A DNA stretch of 11,961 bases, taken from Nitrospinota bacterium. Its GTDB lineage: Bacteria > Nitrospinota > Nitrospinia > UBA9942. The notes below the pieces were generated by a model that searched no databases, had not been told where the DNA came from, and saw only the letters and a program-made list of their open reading frames with translations. Positions within the stretch are counted from its first letter, which is position 1; the number at the start of each line of letters is the position of its first letter. Shown here in pieces: positions 1 through 5,835 of this stretch. The translations under genes were made by a program, and so were the position numbers. The stretch covers positions 1-11,961 of the forward strand of contig JACQEW010000089.1 in the NCBI GenBank assembly GCA_016200365.1. The letters are read 5' to 3'.

Positions 1-1
1 C

Positions 2-112
2 ACAGGAAATATTAAGGGGACAGAGGTTACATTTAATGGAGCAAAGGTATCTCTCCCGTCCACCCGGAGTAATGTCTTGAGAAACTATTTATTGACAAGA
101 GATAATGGATAA
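2..112 (+). CDS. Possible C-terminal tail of an upstream gene (partial)
   Basis: One frame is open from the left edge to a TAA at 110-112 and encodes about 36 residues (starting TGNIKGTEV and ending LTRDNG). I do not recognise the family. A second frame is also open from the edge to a TGA at 78-80, so openness is weak evidence here. The stretch around 10-35 (AAGGGGACAGAGGTTACA) also resembles the GGGGACAG-type sequence that I recall, without being able to check, from intergenic repeats linked to REP-associated transposases. This could therefore be repeat sequence and not a gene. Confidence 0.25.
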   Translation, partial: TGNIKGTEVTFNGAKVSLPSTRSNVLRNYLLTRDNG

Positions 113-140
113 AAGCATTCAGAACAAAGACTTGATTTTC

Positions 141-266
141 ACCGCAGAGACGCAGAGGCACAGAATATAAAGCAGGTAGAGGTAAAGGTAGAGGCAGAGA
201 AAAAACTTTACCTTTACCTGTACCTTTACCTGAGCTTTTTTCTCTGCGTCTCCGCGCCTCTGCGGT
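141..266. repeat. Nested inverted-repeat array upstream of punA
   Basis: The outer arms begin ACCGCAGAGACGCAGAGG (from 141) and end CCGCGCCTCTGCGGT (to 266). The right arm, reverse complemented, matches the left at about 20 of 24 positions. Inside lies a second inverted pair built from a 6-nt unit: AGGTAGAGGTAAAGGTAG on the left, and CTTTACCTTTACCTG followed by TACCTTTACCTG on the right. The result is one long imperfect hairpin with a different unit family in its inner half. It fills most of the space between the left-edge sequence and punA. There is no T-tract typical of an intrinsic terminator directly after it. Confidence 0.8.
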
Positions 267-279
267 TTATAATTTCCAC

Positions 280-1119
280 ATGAACAAAAAGGGAGGAATA
301 TTTTACAAGGCAAAGAGAGCGGCAATGTTTATTAGGAAGAAGACTGGTTTAAATCCCCATTTCGGTATAATTCTGGGGTCGGGTCTTGGAAATTTTGCCG
401 GGAATATAGAGGGCGGAAAATCTATACCTTATGGCAAGATACCACATTTTTTAAAGACAGCCGTGAAGGGTCATTCAGGAAGGCTTGTTACAGGCAAACT
501 TAAAGGTATTCCCGTAGCAGCCATGCAGGGGAGATTCCACTACTATGAAGGACACTCGATGGGCGAGGTTGCCTTCCCTGTAATGGTTTTTTATCAACTC
601 GGAATAAAATCGCTGATTGTAACCAATGCAGCAGGCGGTATAAACCCCGATTTTTCGACTGGAGATATTATGCTCATAAAAGACCATATAAACCTGATGG
701 GTGCAAATCCGATCCTGAACTTGATTCAGGACGGAATTACCGATAATTTTGAGCCATTTGTAAATATGGCTGATGCCTACGATAAGGGATATATTGCCAT
801 ATCAGAGGAATTTGCCCTGAAATCGGACATAAAATTGAAAAAAGGGGTTCTTGCGGCAATATCAGGGCCCGTATACGAGACACCGGCAGAGATAGAGATG
901 TTGAGGCGGCTTGGTGCAGACGCAGTATGTATGTCTACTGTCCCTGAGGTAATCATGGCAAGGGCGCTTAATATAAGGGTATTGGGAGTGTCCCTTATCA
1001 CCAATAGGGCAGGTGAAACTGTAAGCCATAATGATGTGCTGAAGGAGTCGGATAAGAATATAAATAAGTTCAGTATGTTTTTGGCAGGGATAATAGAAGC
1101 AATGAGCAATGAGCAATGA
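280..1119 (+). CDS. punA: Purine nucleoside phosphorylase (inosine/guanosine type)
   Basis: Cytoplasmic enzyme of purine salvage that cleaves inosine or guanosine with phosphate to the free base and ribose-1-phosphate. At 279 aa it is close to the usual ~270 of trimeric PNPs. Visible motifs are the phosphate-binding GSGLG (33-37, Ser34), GHSG (64-67, His65), RFHYYEG (85-91), NAAGG (116-120), the base-site GPVYETPAE (196-204, with Glu200), MSTVPE (218-223) and TNRAG (241-245), with SHNDV after it supplying the late His. ATG280 keeps the expected first helix, but no Shine-Dalgarno precedes it; GGGAGGAA lies inside the gene at 291-298. ATG325 is a weaker alternative because it would delete that helix. 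The last residues (AMSNEQ) and the stop are read from the adjoining repeat, so the natural C-terminus has been replaced or extended by repeat sequence. Confidence 0.93.
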   Translation: MNKKGGIFYKAKRAAMFIRKKTGLNPHFGIILGSGLGNFAGNIEGGKSIPYGKIPHFLKTAVKGHSGRLVTGKLKGIPVAAMQGRFHYYEGHSMGEVAFPVMVFYQLGIKSLIVTNAAGGINPDFSTGDIMLIKDHINLMGANPILNLIQDGITDNFEPFVNMADAYDKGYIAISEEFALKSDIKLKKGVLAAISGPVYETPAEIEMLRRLGADAVCMSTVPEVIMARALNIRVLGVSLITNRAGETVSHNDVLKESDKNINKFSMFLAGIIEAMSNEQ

Positions 1120-1172
1120 GCAACGAGTAAAAAAACTCATTGCTCATCACTCATTGCTTGTTGCTCATTGCT
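1098..1172. repeat. Inverted 7-nt-unit array, punA-aroE gap
   Basis: The left arm (1098-1128) is a tandem of AGCAATG-like 7-mers. After an A-rich loop (1129-1134), the right arm (1135-1172) carries the reverse-complement units (CTCATTG, with variants). The array starts inside punA, providing its last codons and its TGA stop. It ends directly against the aroE ATG at 1173. Each left-arm unit contains ATGA, an overlapping start/stop. No T-tract is present that would make it an ordinary intrinsic terminator. Confidence 0.9.
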
Positions 1173-2021
1173 ATGAATATTCTCGGAATAATCGGTTATC
1201 CTATTGGACATAGCCTGTCCCCATTGATGCATAATACGGCGATAAAACACCTCGGTCTCGATTATATATATCTGCCCTTTGAGGTTAAAAAAGAGGATAT
1301 AGCCCTTGCCGTCGGAGGGGTAAAGGGATTGGGGATAAAAGGTATAAATGTAACCATACCCTATAAAGAGACGGTAATCCCCTATTTAGACGGCATGGAT
1401 GAAAGTGCCGGGTTAATAGGTGCGGTTAATACAATTAAACTTGAGGGAGACAAACTTAAAGGATATAATACGGACGGCATGGGATTTCTGCAATCCATTA
1501 AAATAGATGCCCAAGAGGATGTAAAGGGTAAAAAGGTAATTTTGTTTGGCGCAGGAGGCGCTGCGAGGGCTATTGCCATCCAAATAGCATTAGAAGGGGC
1601 AGAAGAAATAATTATAGCCAATAGAACTATAGAAAAGGGAGAAAAGCTAACAGAATATATAAACAAAAAGCTCAAAGCTCAAAGCTCAAAGCTCAAAGCT
1701 CAAAGCTCAAAGCTCAAAGCTCAAATTGAATATTTTAGAAAAGCGGATATAATTGTCAATACTACATCTGTCGGCATGAAAAGCAGCGATACACCGCTAT
1801 TTCCATACAATTATATATCCGATAGGCATCTAATTTGTGATATAGTATACAGACCCCTTGAAACAGATTTGCTCAGAGAGGCTTCAAAAAGGGGGGCAAA
1901 AATTTTAAACGGACTCGGCATGCTCATCTATCAGGGGAGTCTCTCTTTTAAAATATGGACAGGATATGAAATGCCTGTGGAGGTTGTAAGAAAAACATTG
2001 ATGGAAGAACTAAAAAGTTAG
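1173..2021 (+). CDS. aroE: Shikimate dehydrogenase
   Basis: NADP-dependent reduction of 3-dehydroshikimate to shikimate, step four of aromatic amino-acid (chorismate) synthesis. ATG1173 is chosen because the family N-terminus begins at MNILGIIGYP; an in-frame TTG at 1140 would add 11 residues read from repeat sequence. No Shine-Dalgarno is visible, only the repeat arm. Motifs in the 282 aa are shikimate-binding SLSP (14-17), TIPYK with catalytic Lys65, YNTDG with catalytic Asp101, the dinucleotide loop FGAGGAAR (125-132), NRT (150-152), NTTSVGM (196-202) and the late YQG with Gln254. Residues 166-184 are a repeat-coded insert (KLKAQSS period) in the NADP domain, just after the NRT helix. All catalytic residues are intact, so the protein is probably active. 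The stop TAG lies in the next repeat array. Confidence 0.95.
   Translation: MNILGIIGYPIGHSLSPLMHNTAIKHLGLDYIYLPFEVKKEDIALAVGGVKGLGIKGINVTIPYKETVIPYLDGMDESAGLIGAVNTIKLEGDKLKGYNTDGMGFLQSIKIDAQEDVKGKKVILFGAGGAARAIAIQIALEGAEEIIIANRTIEKGEKLTEYINKKLKAQSSKLKAQSSKLKAQIEYFRKADIIVNTTSVGMKSSDTPLFPYNYISDRHLICDIVYRPLETDLLREASKRGAKILNGLGMLIYQGSLSFKIWTGYEMPVEVVRKTLMEELKS
1668..1723 (+). repeat. In-frame heptanucleotide array inside aroE
   Basis: Eight uninterrupted copies of the 7-mer AAGCTCA lie inside aroE. Because 7 is not a multiple of 3, the reading cycles every three units, giving the 7-residue period KLKAQSS (residues 166-184). All three phases of the unit are free of stops on this strand. There is no matching reverse-complement arm nearby, unlike the gap arrays. 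A gain or loss of one or two units would shift the aroE frame. Confidence 0.95.
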
Positions 2022-2086
2022 TGAGTTGATGAGTTGTGAGTTAATGAGTTAAACTCATAAACTCATAAACTCAAGAACTCATAAAC
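2017..2086. repeat. Inverted 8-nt-unit array, aroE-pilT gap
   Basis: The left arm repeats GAGTTGAT-like 8-mers (GTTAGTGA, GTTGATGA, a shortened GTTGTGA, GTTAATGA). The right arm repeats AAACTCAT-like reverse complements, with one variant unit (AACTCAAG). The arms pair imperfectly over about 35 positions with almost no loop. The aroE stop TAG (2019-2021) is part of the first unit. The same unit family recurs at 3187-3251 and 7036-7118. Confidence 0.9.
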
Positions 2087-2092
2087 TTGTTT

Positions 2093-2097
2093 GGAGG
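2093..2097 (+). promoter_or_regulatory. Ribosome binding site of pilT
   Basis: GGAGG, six bases before ATG2104, lies just outside the right arm of the inverted array. The array thus stops short of the translation signal here. Confidence 0.8.
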
Positions 2098-2103
2098 TTT
2101 AGT

Positions 2104-3177
2104 ATGGCGAAGATTGATGCATTTTTTAAGCTTATGGCTGAACAGGGTGCCTCTGATTTACACCTTGTATCCGGACAGCAGCCAATACTACGAATTCATG
2201 GTGAAATGGAGAGGGTGAAATATAAAACTCTTGATAATGACGAGCTCAAGGCAATGCTTTATGAGATTGCACCTGAGGAAAAGATAAAAAAATTTGAGGA
2301 GACTGGAGATATAGATTTCGGATATGAGATACCGGGACTGGCACGATACAGGTCGAACTTCTTTCAGCAGAAGTATGGAGTAGCTGCGGTCTTCAGGCAG
2401 ATACCCAGTGAAGTTCTTACAGCCGATCAGTTAGGTCTGCCTCCGGTTGTTAAAAAGTTCTCCACACTTCATAAAGGGATGGTATTGGTTACAGGACCCA
2501 CAGGCAGCGGTAAATCCACAACGCTGGCTGCAATGATGGATTATGCAAATAAGAATAGAAAAGACCATATAATCACCGTCGAAGACCCTATAGAATTTGT
2601 CCATAAGAGTCAGGGGTGTATAATAAACCATAGAGAAATAGGCTTGCATACAAAATCTTTTGCGTCTGCATTAAGGGGTGCATTGAGAGAAGACCCTGAT
2701 ATAATACTCGTAGGCGAAATGAGGGATTTAGAGACAATAGAATTGGCACTGACCGCAGCATCAACGGGTCATCTGGTCTTTGGCACGCTTCATACACAGA
2801 GTGCTGCAAAGACTGTAGACAGGGTTATAGATGTCTTCCCCTCAAGCCAGCAGGCACAGATAAGAACAACCCTCTCCGAATCGCTGAAAGGGGTTGTTGC
2901 ACAAAACTTGTTCAAGAGGGTTGACAAGAAAGGCAGATGTGCGGCATTAGAGATATTGGTGGTTACACCGGCAGTCTCAAATTTAATAAGAGAAGAAAAG
3001 ACCTTTCAGATACCCTCGGCGATTCAGACAGGGAAAAAATACGGGATGCAGTCGCTCGACGATGCAATACTGGATTTATTACAGAAGGGGTGGATAGGTG
3101 CAGAAGACGCCTATGATAAATGTTTAGAGAAACAGAGATTCGTCCAGTTCCTGAAAAAACCGCCGGAGGATTTTTAA
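2104..3177 (+). CDS. pilT: Type IV pilus retraction ATPase PilT
   Basis: Cytoplasmic hexameric ATPase of the type II/IV secretion family that drives pilus depolymerisation through the PilC platform. The 357 aa show an N-terminal PAS-like domain (about 1-100, with the signature GASDLHL at 15-21) and a RecA-like ATPase core. The core holds Walker A GPTGSGKST (131-139), an Asp box ITVEDPIEFVH (157-167), Walker B IILVGEMRD (200-208, Glu205) and a His box GHLVFGTLHT (222-231). The C-terminal VSNLIREEKT (291-300) corresponds to the AIRNLIRE motif needed for retraction in PilT, and GMQSLDDAI (314-322) follows. A strong GGAGG at 2093-2097 supports the start. It sits upstream of a PilU-like gene, as pilT often does. 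Confidence 0.95.
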   Translation: MAKIDAFFKLMAEQGASDLHLVSGQQPILRIHGEMERVKYKTLDNDELKAMLYEIAPEEKIKKFEETGDIDFGYEIPGLARYRSNFFQQKYGVAAVFRQIPSEVLTADQLGLPPVVKKFSTLHKGMVLVTGPTGSGKSTTLAAMMDYANKNRKDHIITVEDPIEFVHKSQGCIINHREIGLHTKSFASALRGALREDPDIILVGEMRDLETIELALTAASTGHLVFGTLHTQSAAKTVDRVIDVFPSSQQAQIRTTLSESLKGVVAQNLFKRVDKKGRCAALEILVVTPAVSNLIREEKTFQIPSAIQTGKKYGMQSLDDAILDLLQKGWIGAEDAYDKCLEKQRFVQFLKKPPEDF

Positions 3178-3186
3178 TAGTTTATA

Positions 3187-3251
3187 AGTTGATGAGTTGA
3201 TGGGTTGGTGAGTTGAATTCATTAACTCATAAACTCATGAACTCATCAACT
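3187..3251. repeat. Inverted 8-nt-unit array, pilT-pilU gap
   Basis: The left arm begins AGTTGATGAGTTGATGGG and continues with further GAGTTGGT-like 8-mers. The right arm ends AACTCATGAACTCATCAACT, its near reverse complement. The centre is GAATTC, so there is essentially no loop. The units belong to the same family as the aroE-pilT and pilC-pilS gaps. The array lies between the pilT stop (3175-3177) and the GGAGG of the next gene. Confidence 0.9.
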
Positions 3252-3257
3252 TTGAGT

Positions 3258-3262
3258 GGAGG
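3258..3262 (+). promoter_or_regulatory. Ribosome binding site deciding the pilU start
   Basis: GGAGG lies five bases before ATG3268. An in-frame GTG at 3256 would add four residues but overlaps this site and has no Shine-Dalgarno of its own, so ATG3268 is preferred. Confidence 0.8.
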
Positions 3263-3267
3263 TGTTT

Positions 3268-4464
3268 ATGCGGAAGCCAGAGATAGACTATATGCTGACC
3301 ACAATGCTTGAGACCTACGGGAATGTCTCCGACTTAAACATTACTGTGGATAAACCCCTTCAGGTGGAATCATCGGGACAACTGACAGCGGTTCCGATTC
3401 AACCCCCTTTGGAAAAACTCACACCCTTTCAGACGGAGATATTCGCATTAAACCTCATAAACCAGGACAGGAGGCTCTCCGAGACCCTTATAAGAGAGGG
3501 ATCCTGCGACTCTTCTTACTATTTGACAGGTAAGGCTCGATTCAGGGTAAATATATTTTCCCAGAGGGGTTATTACTCCATTGTCATGAGAAAACTGGAG
3601 ACCCGTATTCCCACTATCGAGGATTTAAAACTCCCCCCTGCATTTCATAAAATGGCAGAGGAGAAAAATGGCATCATTTTAGTAACAGGCGCTACAGGAA
3701 GCGGTAAATCCACTTCTCTCGCAGGACTGCTCGATAAGGTAAATAATTCAAAATCTATCCATGTAGTAACCCTGGAAGACCCCGTGGAATTCGTCCATCC
3801 TCATAAAAAAGCGACATTCAATCAGAGGGAGCTCGGCAATGATTTCGATGCCTTTGCCACAGGACTGCGGGCAGCTTTAAGACAGGCTCCAAAGGTGATA
3901 CTCGTCGGCGAGATGAGAGACAGGGAGACTGTAGAAATAGGATTATCTGCAGCGGAAACAGGACACCTTGTTATGAGCACGCTTCATACGGTGGATGCAG
4001 GACAGACCATAAACAGGATAATCGGTATGTTTGACAAGGATGAGGAAAAGCAGATAAGAATAAGGCTGGCTGATACGGTGAGATGGATAGTATGCCAGAG
4101 ACTCCTTCCAAGGGTTGGCGGCGGCAGGGTAGCGGCATTTGAGATAATGGGGACAAATTTAAGGATAAAAGATACCATACTAAACGGCGAGTCTGAGGGT
4201 AAAACCTTTTATGAAATCATAGAGGCAAGCGAAGCCTTCGGCATGATGACATTCGATAAATGTATATTAGAACACTATAAAAACGGTCTGATTACTGAAG
4301 AAACTGCTATGGCTTATGCCTCAAGAAAGGCTATTATAGGCAGGGGAATAGACCAGATAAAGGCAGCAAGGGGAGAAAAGACTACTCCCATTGAAGGACT
4401 GTCTTTGGATGAAGAGTATGAGAAGGAGAGTGAGTTTGCTAAATTCAAGGGGAAGAAGAAATGA
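3268..4464 (+). CDS. pilU: PilU-like type IV pilus ATPase (PilT paralogue)
   Basis: Second retraction-type ATPase, 398 aa. In characterised pili, PilU assists PilT-dependent retraction. Motifs are Walker A GATGSGKST (141-149), an Asp box VTLEDPVEFVH (167-177), Walker B ILVGEMRDRE (211-220, Glu215) and a His box GHLVMSTLHT (232-241). Features that recall PilU, from memory of the Pseudomonas protein, are RIPTIEDLKLP (113-123), ATGSGKSTSLA, LRQAPKVI (204-211) and a C-terminal tail with EGLSLDEE (376-383). The tail is highly charged (lysine and glutamate rich, ending KFKGKKK). The N-terminal domain is divergent: SDLNITVDKP replaces the usual SDLHL-type signature. The catalytic glutamate and Walker residues are intact. 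An alternative name is PilT2; the PilU assignment is moderate. Confidence 0.9.
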   Translation: MRKPEIDYMLTTMLETYGNVSDLNITVDKPLQVESSGQLTAVPIQPPLEKLTPFQTEIFALNLINQDRRLSETLIREGSCDSSYYLTGKARFRVNIFSQRGYYSIVMRKLETRIPTIEDLKLPPAFHKMAEEKNGIILVTGATGSGKSTSLAGLLDKVNNSKSIHVVTLEDPVEFVHPHKKATFNQRELGNDFDAFATGLRAALRQAPKVILVGEMRDRETVEIGLSAAETGHLVMSTLHTVDAGQTINRIIGMFDKDEEKQIRIRLADTVRWIVCQRLLPRVGGGRVAAFEIMGTNLRIKDTILNGESEGKTFYEIIEASEAFGMMTFDKCILEHYKNGLITEETAMAYASRKAIIGRGIDQIKAARGEKTTPIEGLSLDEEYEKESEFAKFKGKKK

Positions 4465-4465
4465 T

Positions 4466-4554
4466 GATTTTAGATTTACGATTTTAGATTTACGATTTAA
4501 AAATCTTAAATTCTTTAACTTGAAATCGTAAATTGTAAATCGTAAATCGTAAAT
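4466..4554. repeat. Inverted AT-rich array, pilU to zinc-ribbon gap
   Basis: The left arm repeats GATTTTAGATTTAC-type units. The right arm repeats GTAAATCGTAAAT-type reverse complements, with a short AT-rich centre around 4501-4521. The 7-mer GATTTAC and its complement are the core unit. The array begins two bases after the pilU stop. It ends on an ATG (4553) that is in frame with the next gene but is not the preferred start. The same family fills the following gap. Confidence 0.88.
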
Positions 4555-4558
4555 GGAG
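4555..4558 (+). promoter_or_regulatory. Ribosome binding site deciding the next start
   Basis: GGAG lies six bases before ATG4565. The in-frame ATG4553 would overlap the repeat arm and add only MEKV, so ATG4565 is preferred. Confidence 0.65.
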
Positions 4559-4564
4559 AAAGTT

Positions 4565-5218
4565 ATGGAAATAAGCTGTAATTCCTGCGGTAAAAAGATA
4601 AATCTACCTGATGAAAAGGTGCCTCAGGGTAAGTCATTCAATGTTGTATGCCCGCAATGCAAAAATAAAATAATCGTAGAACAGGGTGCTGCCCCATCTG
4701 CAAATTCGCCAGAGGGGACTGCTGCCGTTTCACCTGCAGTCACCCAGTTTCAACCTCCTGAAGATGAAGCCGGTCTCGATTTCTCCGAAGGAGGACAGAA
4801 GACAGCCCTTGTATGCGACGACAAAAATAAGGATATTGTTAAATCGGCTTTAAATGAATTGGATTACAGGGTCAGTATTGCATCTTCTTCCGAGGATGCA
4901 ATAAACAAGATGAGGTTTACCCTTTACGATGTTATACTATTAAACGAAGAATTCGATAAGGGCACACCGGAAAATAACGCTGTTTTAAAATACATACAGC
5001 CTATGGCGATGCCGACAAGAAGAAAGATATTCTTTGCAATGCTGGGGAAGAATTTCAGAACACTCGATAATATGACTGCCTTTGTAAAGAGCGCCAATAT
5101 GGTTATAAATATAAAAGACCTGCAGAATTTAAAAAACATAATAAAGAAATCCGTGGCGGATAATGAGGCATTTTATAAGGTATTTAAAGAGACTCTTAGA
5201 GAGGCAGGGAAGGTATAG
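4565..5218 (+). CDS. Zinc-ribbon protein with degenerate receiver domain
   Basis: A 217-aa protein of unknown function in the pilus cluster. The N-terminus is an MJ0042-type zinc ribbon with two CxxC pairs (Cys5/Cys8 and Cys29/Cys32). An Ala/Pro-rich linker (about 41-75) follows, then a region (about 79-197) patterned like a CheY receiver: a TALVCDD opening with Asp85/Asp86, a helix of ALNELDYRVSIASS type, and YDVILLNEEF (121-130). At the position where a receiver has its phosphorylated Asp there is Asn127, and the usual late lysine before proline is not seen. This suggests a pseudo-receiver that binds a partner without accepting phosphate. It is predicted cytoplasmic, with no signal or membrane segment. 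Its position between PilU and PilC suggests a role in pilus regulation, which is inference. Phosphorylation by PilS looks unlikely from the sequence. Confidence 0.75.
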   Translation: MEISCNSCGKKINLPDEKVPQGKSFNVVCPQCKNKIIVEQGAAPSANSPEGTAAVSPAVTQFQPPEDEAGLDFSEGGQKTALVCDDKNKDIVKSALNELDYRVSIASSSEDAINKMRFTLYDVILLNEEFDKGTPENNAVLKYIQPMAMPTRRKIFFAMLGKNFRTLDNMTAFVKSANMVINIKDLQNLKNIIKKSVADNEAFYKVFKETLREAGKV

Positions 5219-5220
5219 AG

Positions 5221-5301
5221 AATTTACGATTTACAATTTACAATTTACGATTTTAATTCCTTAATTTTAAATTGTAAATCTGAAATTGTAAATCTAAAAT
5301 T
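5221..5301. repeat. Inverted AT-rich array, zinc-ribbon to cNMP gap
   Basis: The left arm is AATTTACGATTTACAATTT followed by more ATTTAC units. The right arm has AAATTGTAAATC units and ends CTAAAATT. The GATTTAC core is shared with the array at 4466-4554, but the order of units and the centre differ, so the two are not simple copies of each other. It starts three bases after the preceding TAG. Confidence 0.87.
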
Positions 5302-5307
5302 TTCTTT

Positions 5308-5312
5308 GGGGG
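5308..5312 (+). promoter_or_regulatory. Weak ribosome binding site of the cNMP gene
   Basis: GGGGG lies three bases before ATG5316, just outside the repeat arm. It is not a canonical Shine-Dalgarno and the spacing is short, but it is the only purine-rich element between the array and the start. Confidence 0.4.
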
Positions 5313-5315
5313 TTT

Positions 5316-5750
5316 ATGATTAAGACACCAATCGTAGAAAGATTTGCTGACGGACAGGCGATAGTTACAGAGGGCATCGTAAGCACAAAGGCATATCTTA
5401 TCCTATCGGGTCAGGTCAGGGTTTTAAAGAAAACCGGCGAAAAGAATGTGGCAATTGGAATCCTTAAAGAAGGCGATGTTTTCGGAGAAATGGGGTTATT
5501 CGGCAAATCCCCGAGGACAGCCAGCGTTATCGCCATAGGAGATGTAAATGTGGGGGTAATTGATAAAAACTATTTTGAAGAGCTGCTCGATAAGACCCCC
5601 TCTGAATTAAAACTCCTGGTCAATGCCCTTGTAGACCGTCTTAAAACAACAACGGATAAACTGGCAAAAGTGGCTGTACAATTTGAAAAGGTCAGAAAGA
5701 CCATAGATGCCCTTTCAGTCAAAACAGCGGAAGAGGAGGAGAAAAGGTAA
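5316..5750 (+). CDS. Stand-alone cyclic-nucleotide-binding domain protein
   Basis: A 144-aa protein made almost entirely of one CRP-type cNMP-binding beta-barrel. It has LILSGQVRVLKK (28-39) and the phosphate-binding cassette FGEMGLFGKSPRTASV (56-71), in which Glu58 and Arg67 match the residues that hold the cyclic phosphate and ribose in the family. There is no helix-turn-helix, so it is not a transcription factor like CRP. The C-terminus (about 97-144) is a charged, probably coiled-coil helix that could bind a partner. Position within the pilus block suggests that it couples a cyclic nucleotide, identity unknown, to pilus activity; this is inference from location. The ligand could also be absent, as some cNMP folds bind none. 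Confidence 0.85.
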   Translation: MIKTPIVERFADGQAIVTEGIVSTKAYLILSGQVRVLKKTGEKNVAIGILKEGDVFGEMGLFGKSPRTASVIAIGDVNVGVIDKNYFEELLDKTPSELKLLVNALVDRLKTTTDKLAKVAVQFEKVRKTIDALSVKTAEEEEKR

Positions 5751-5756
5751 ACCTTA

Positions 5757-5824
5757 AGAGCACCAGTGCACCAGTCACCAGAGCACCAGATTATTTATGC
5801 TGGTGACTGGTGCTCTGGTGCTCT
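5757..5824. repeat. Near-perfect 25-bp inverted repeat, cNMP-pilC gap
   Basis: The left arm (5757-5781) begins AGAGCACCAG and the right arm (5800-5824) ends CTGGTGCTCT. They match at 24 of 25 positions, around an 18-nt loop that carries one more left-type unit and an ATG at 5797. Each arm is made of CACCAG-type units. This is the cleanest hairpin in the window, yet it is followed by ACGAAAG and not a T-tract. The ATG in the loop is in frame with pilC but is not a credible start. Confidence 0.92.
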
Positions 5825-5835
5825 ACGAAAGTTTT

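Noticed and set aside
92..106. TTGACA followed by GATAAT as a promoter
   Set aside because: The two boxes are only three bases apart, and no good -10 box occurs at 16-18 bases from TTGACA.
119..325. Minus-strand open frame of 68 codons rich in Lys-Val and Leu-Tyr repeats
   Set aside because: It is the reading of the inverted repeat at 141-266; the repetitive composition and lack of a ribosome site argue against a gene.
1140..1172. Upstream TTG start for aroE
   Set aside because: It would add residues read only from the repeat arm; ATG1173 matches the family N-terminus.
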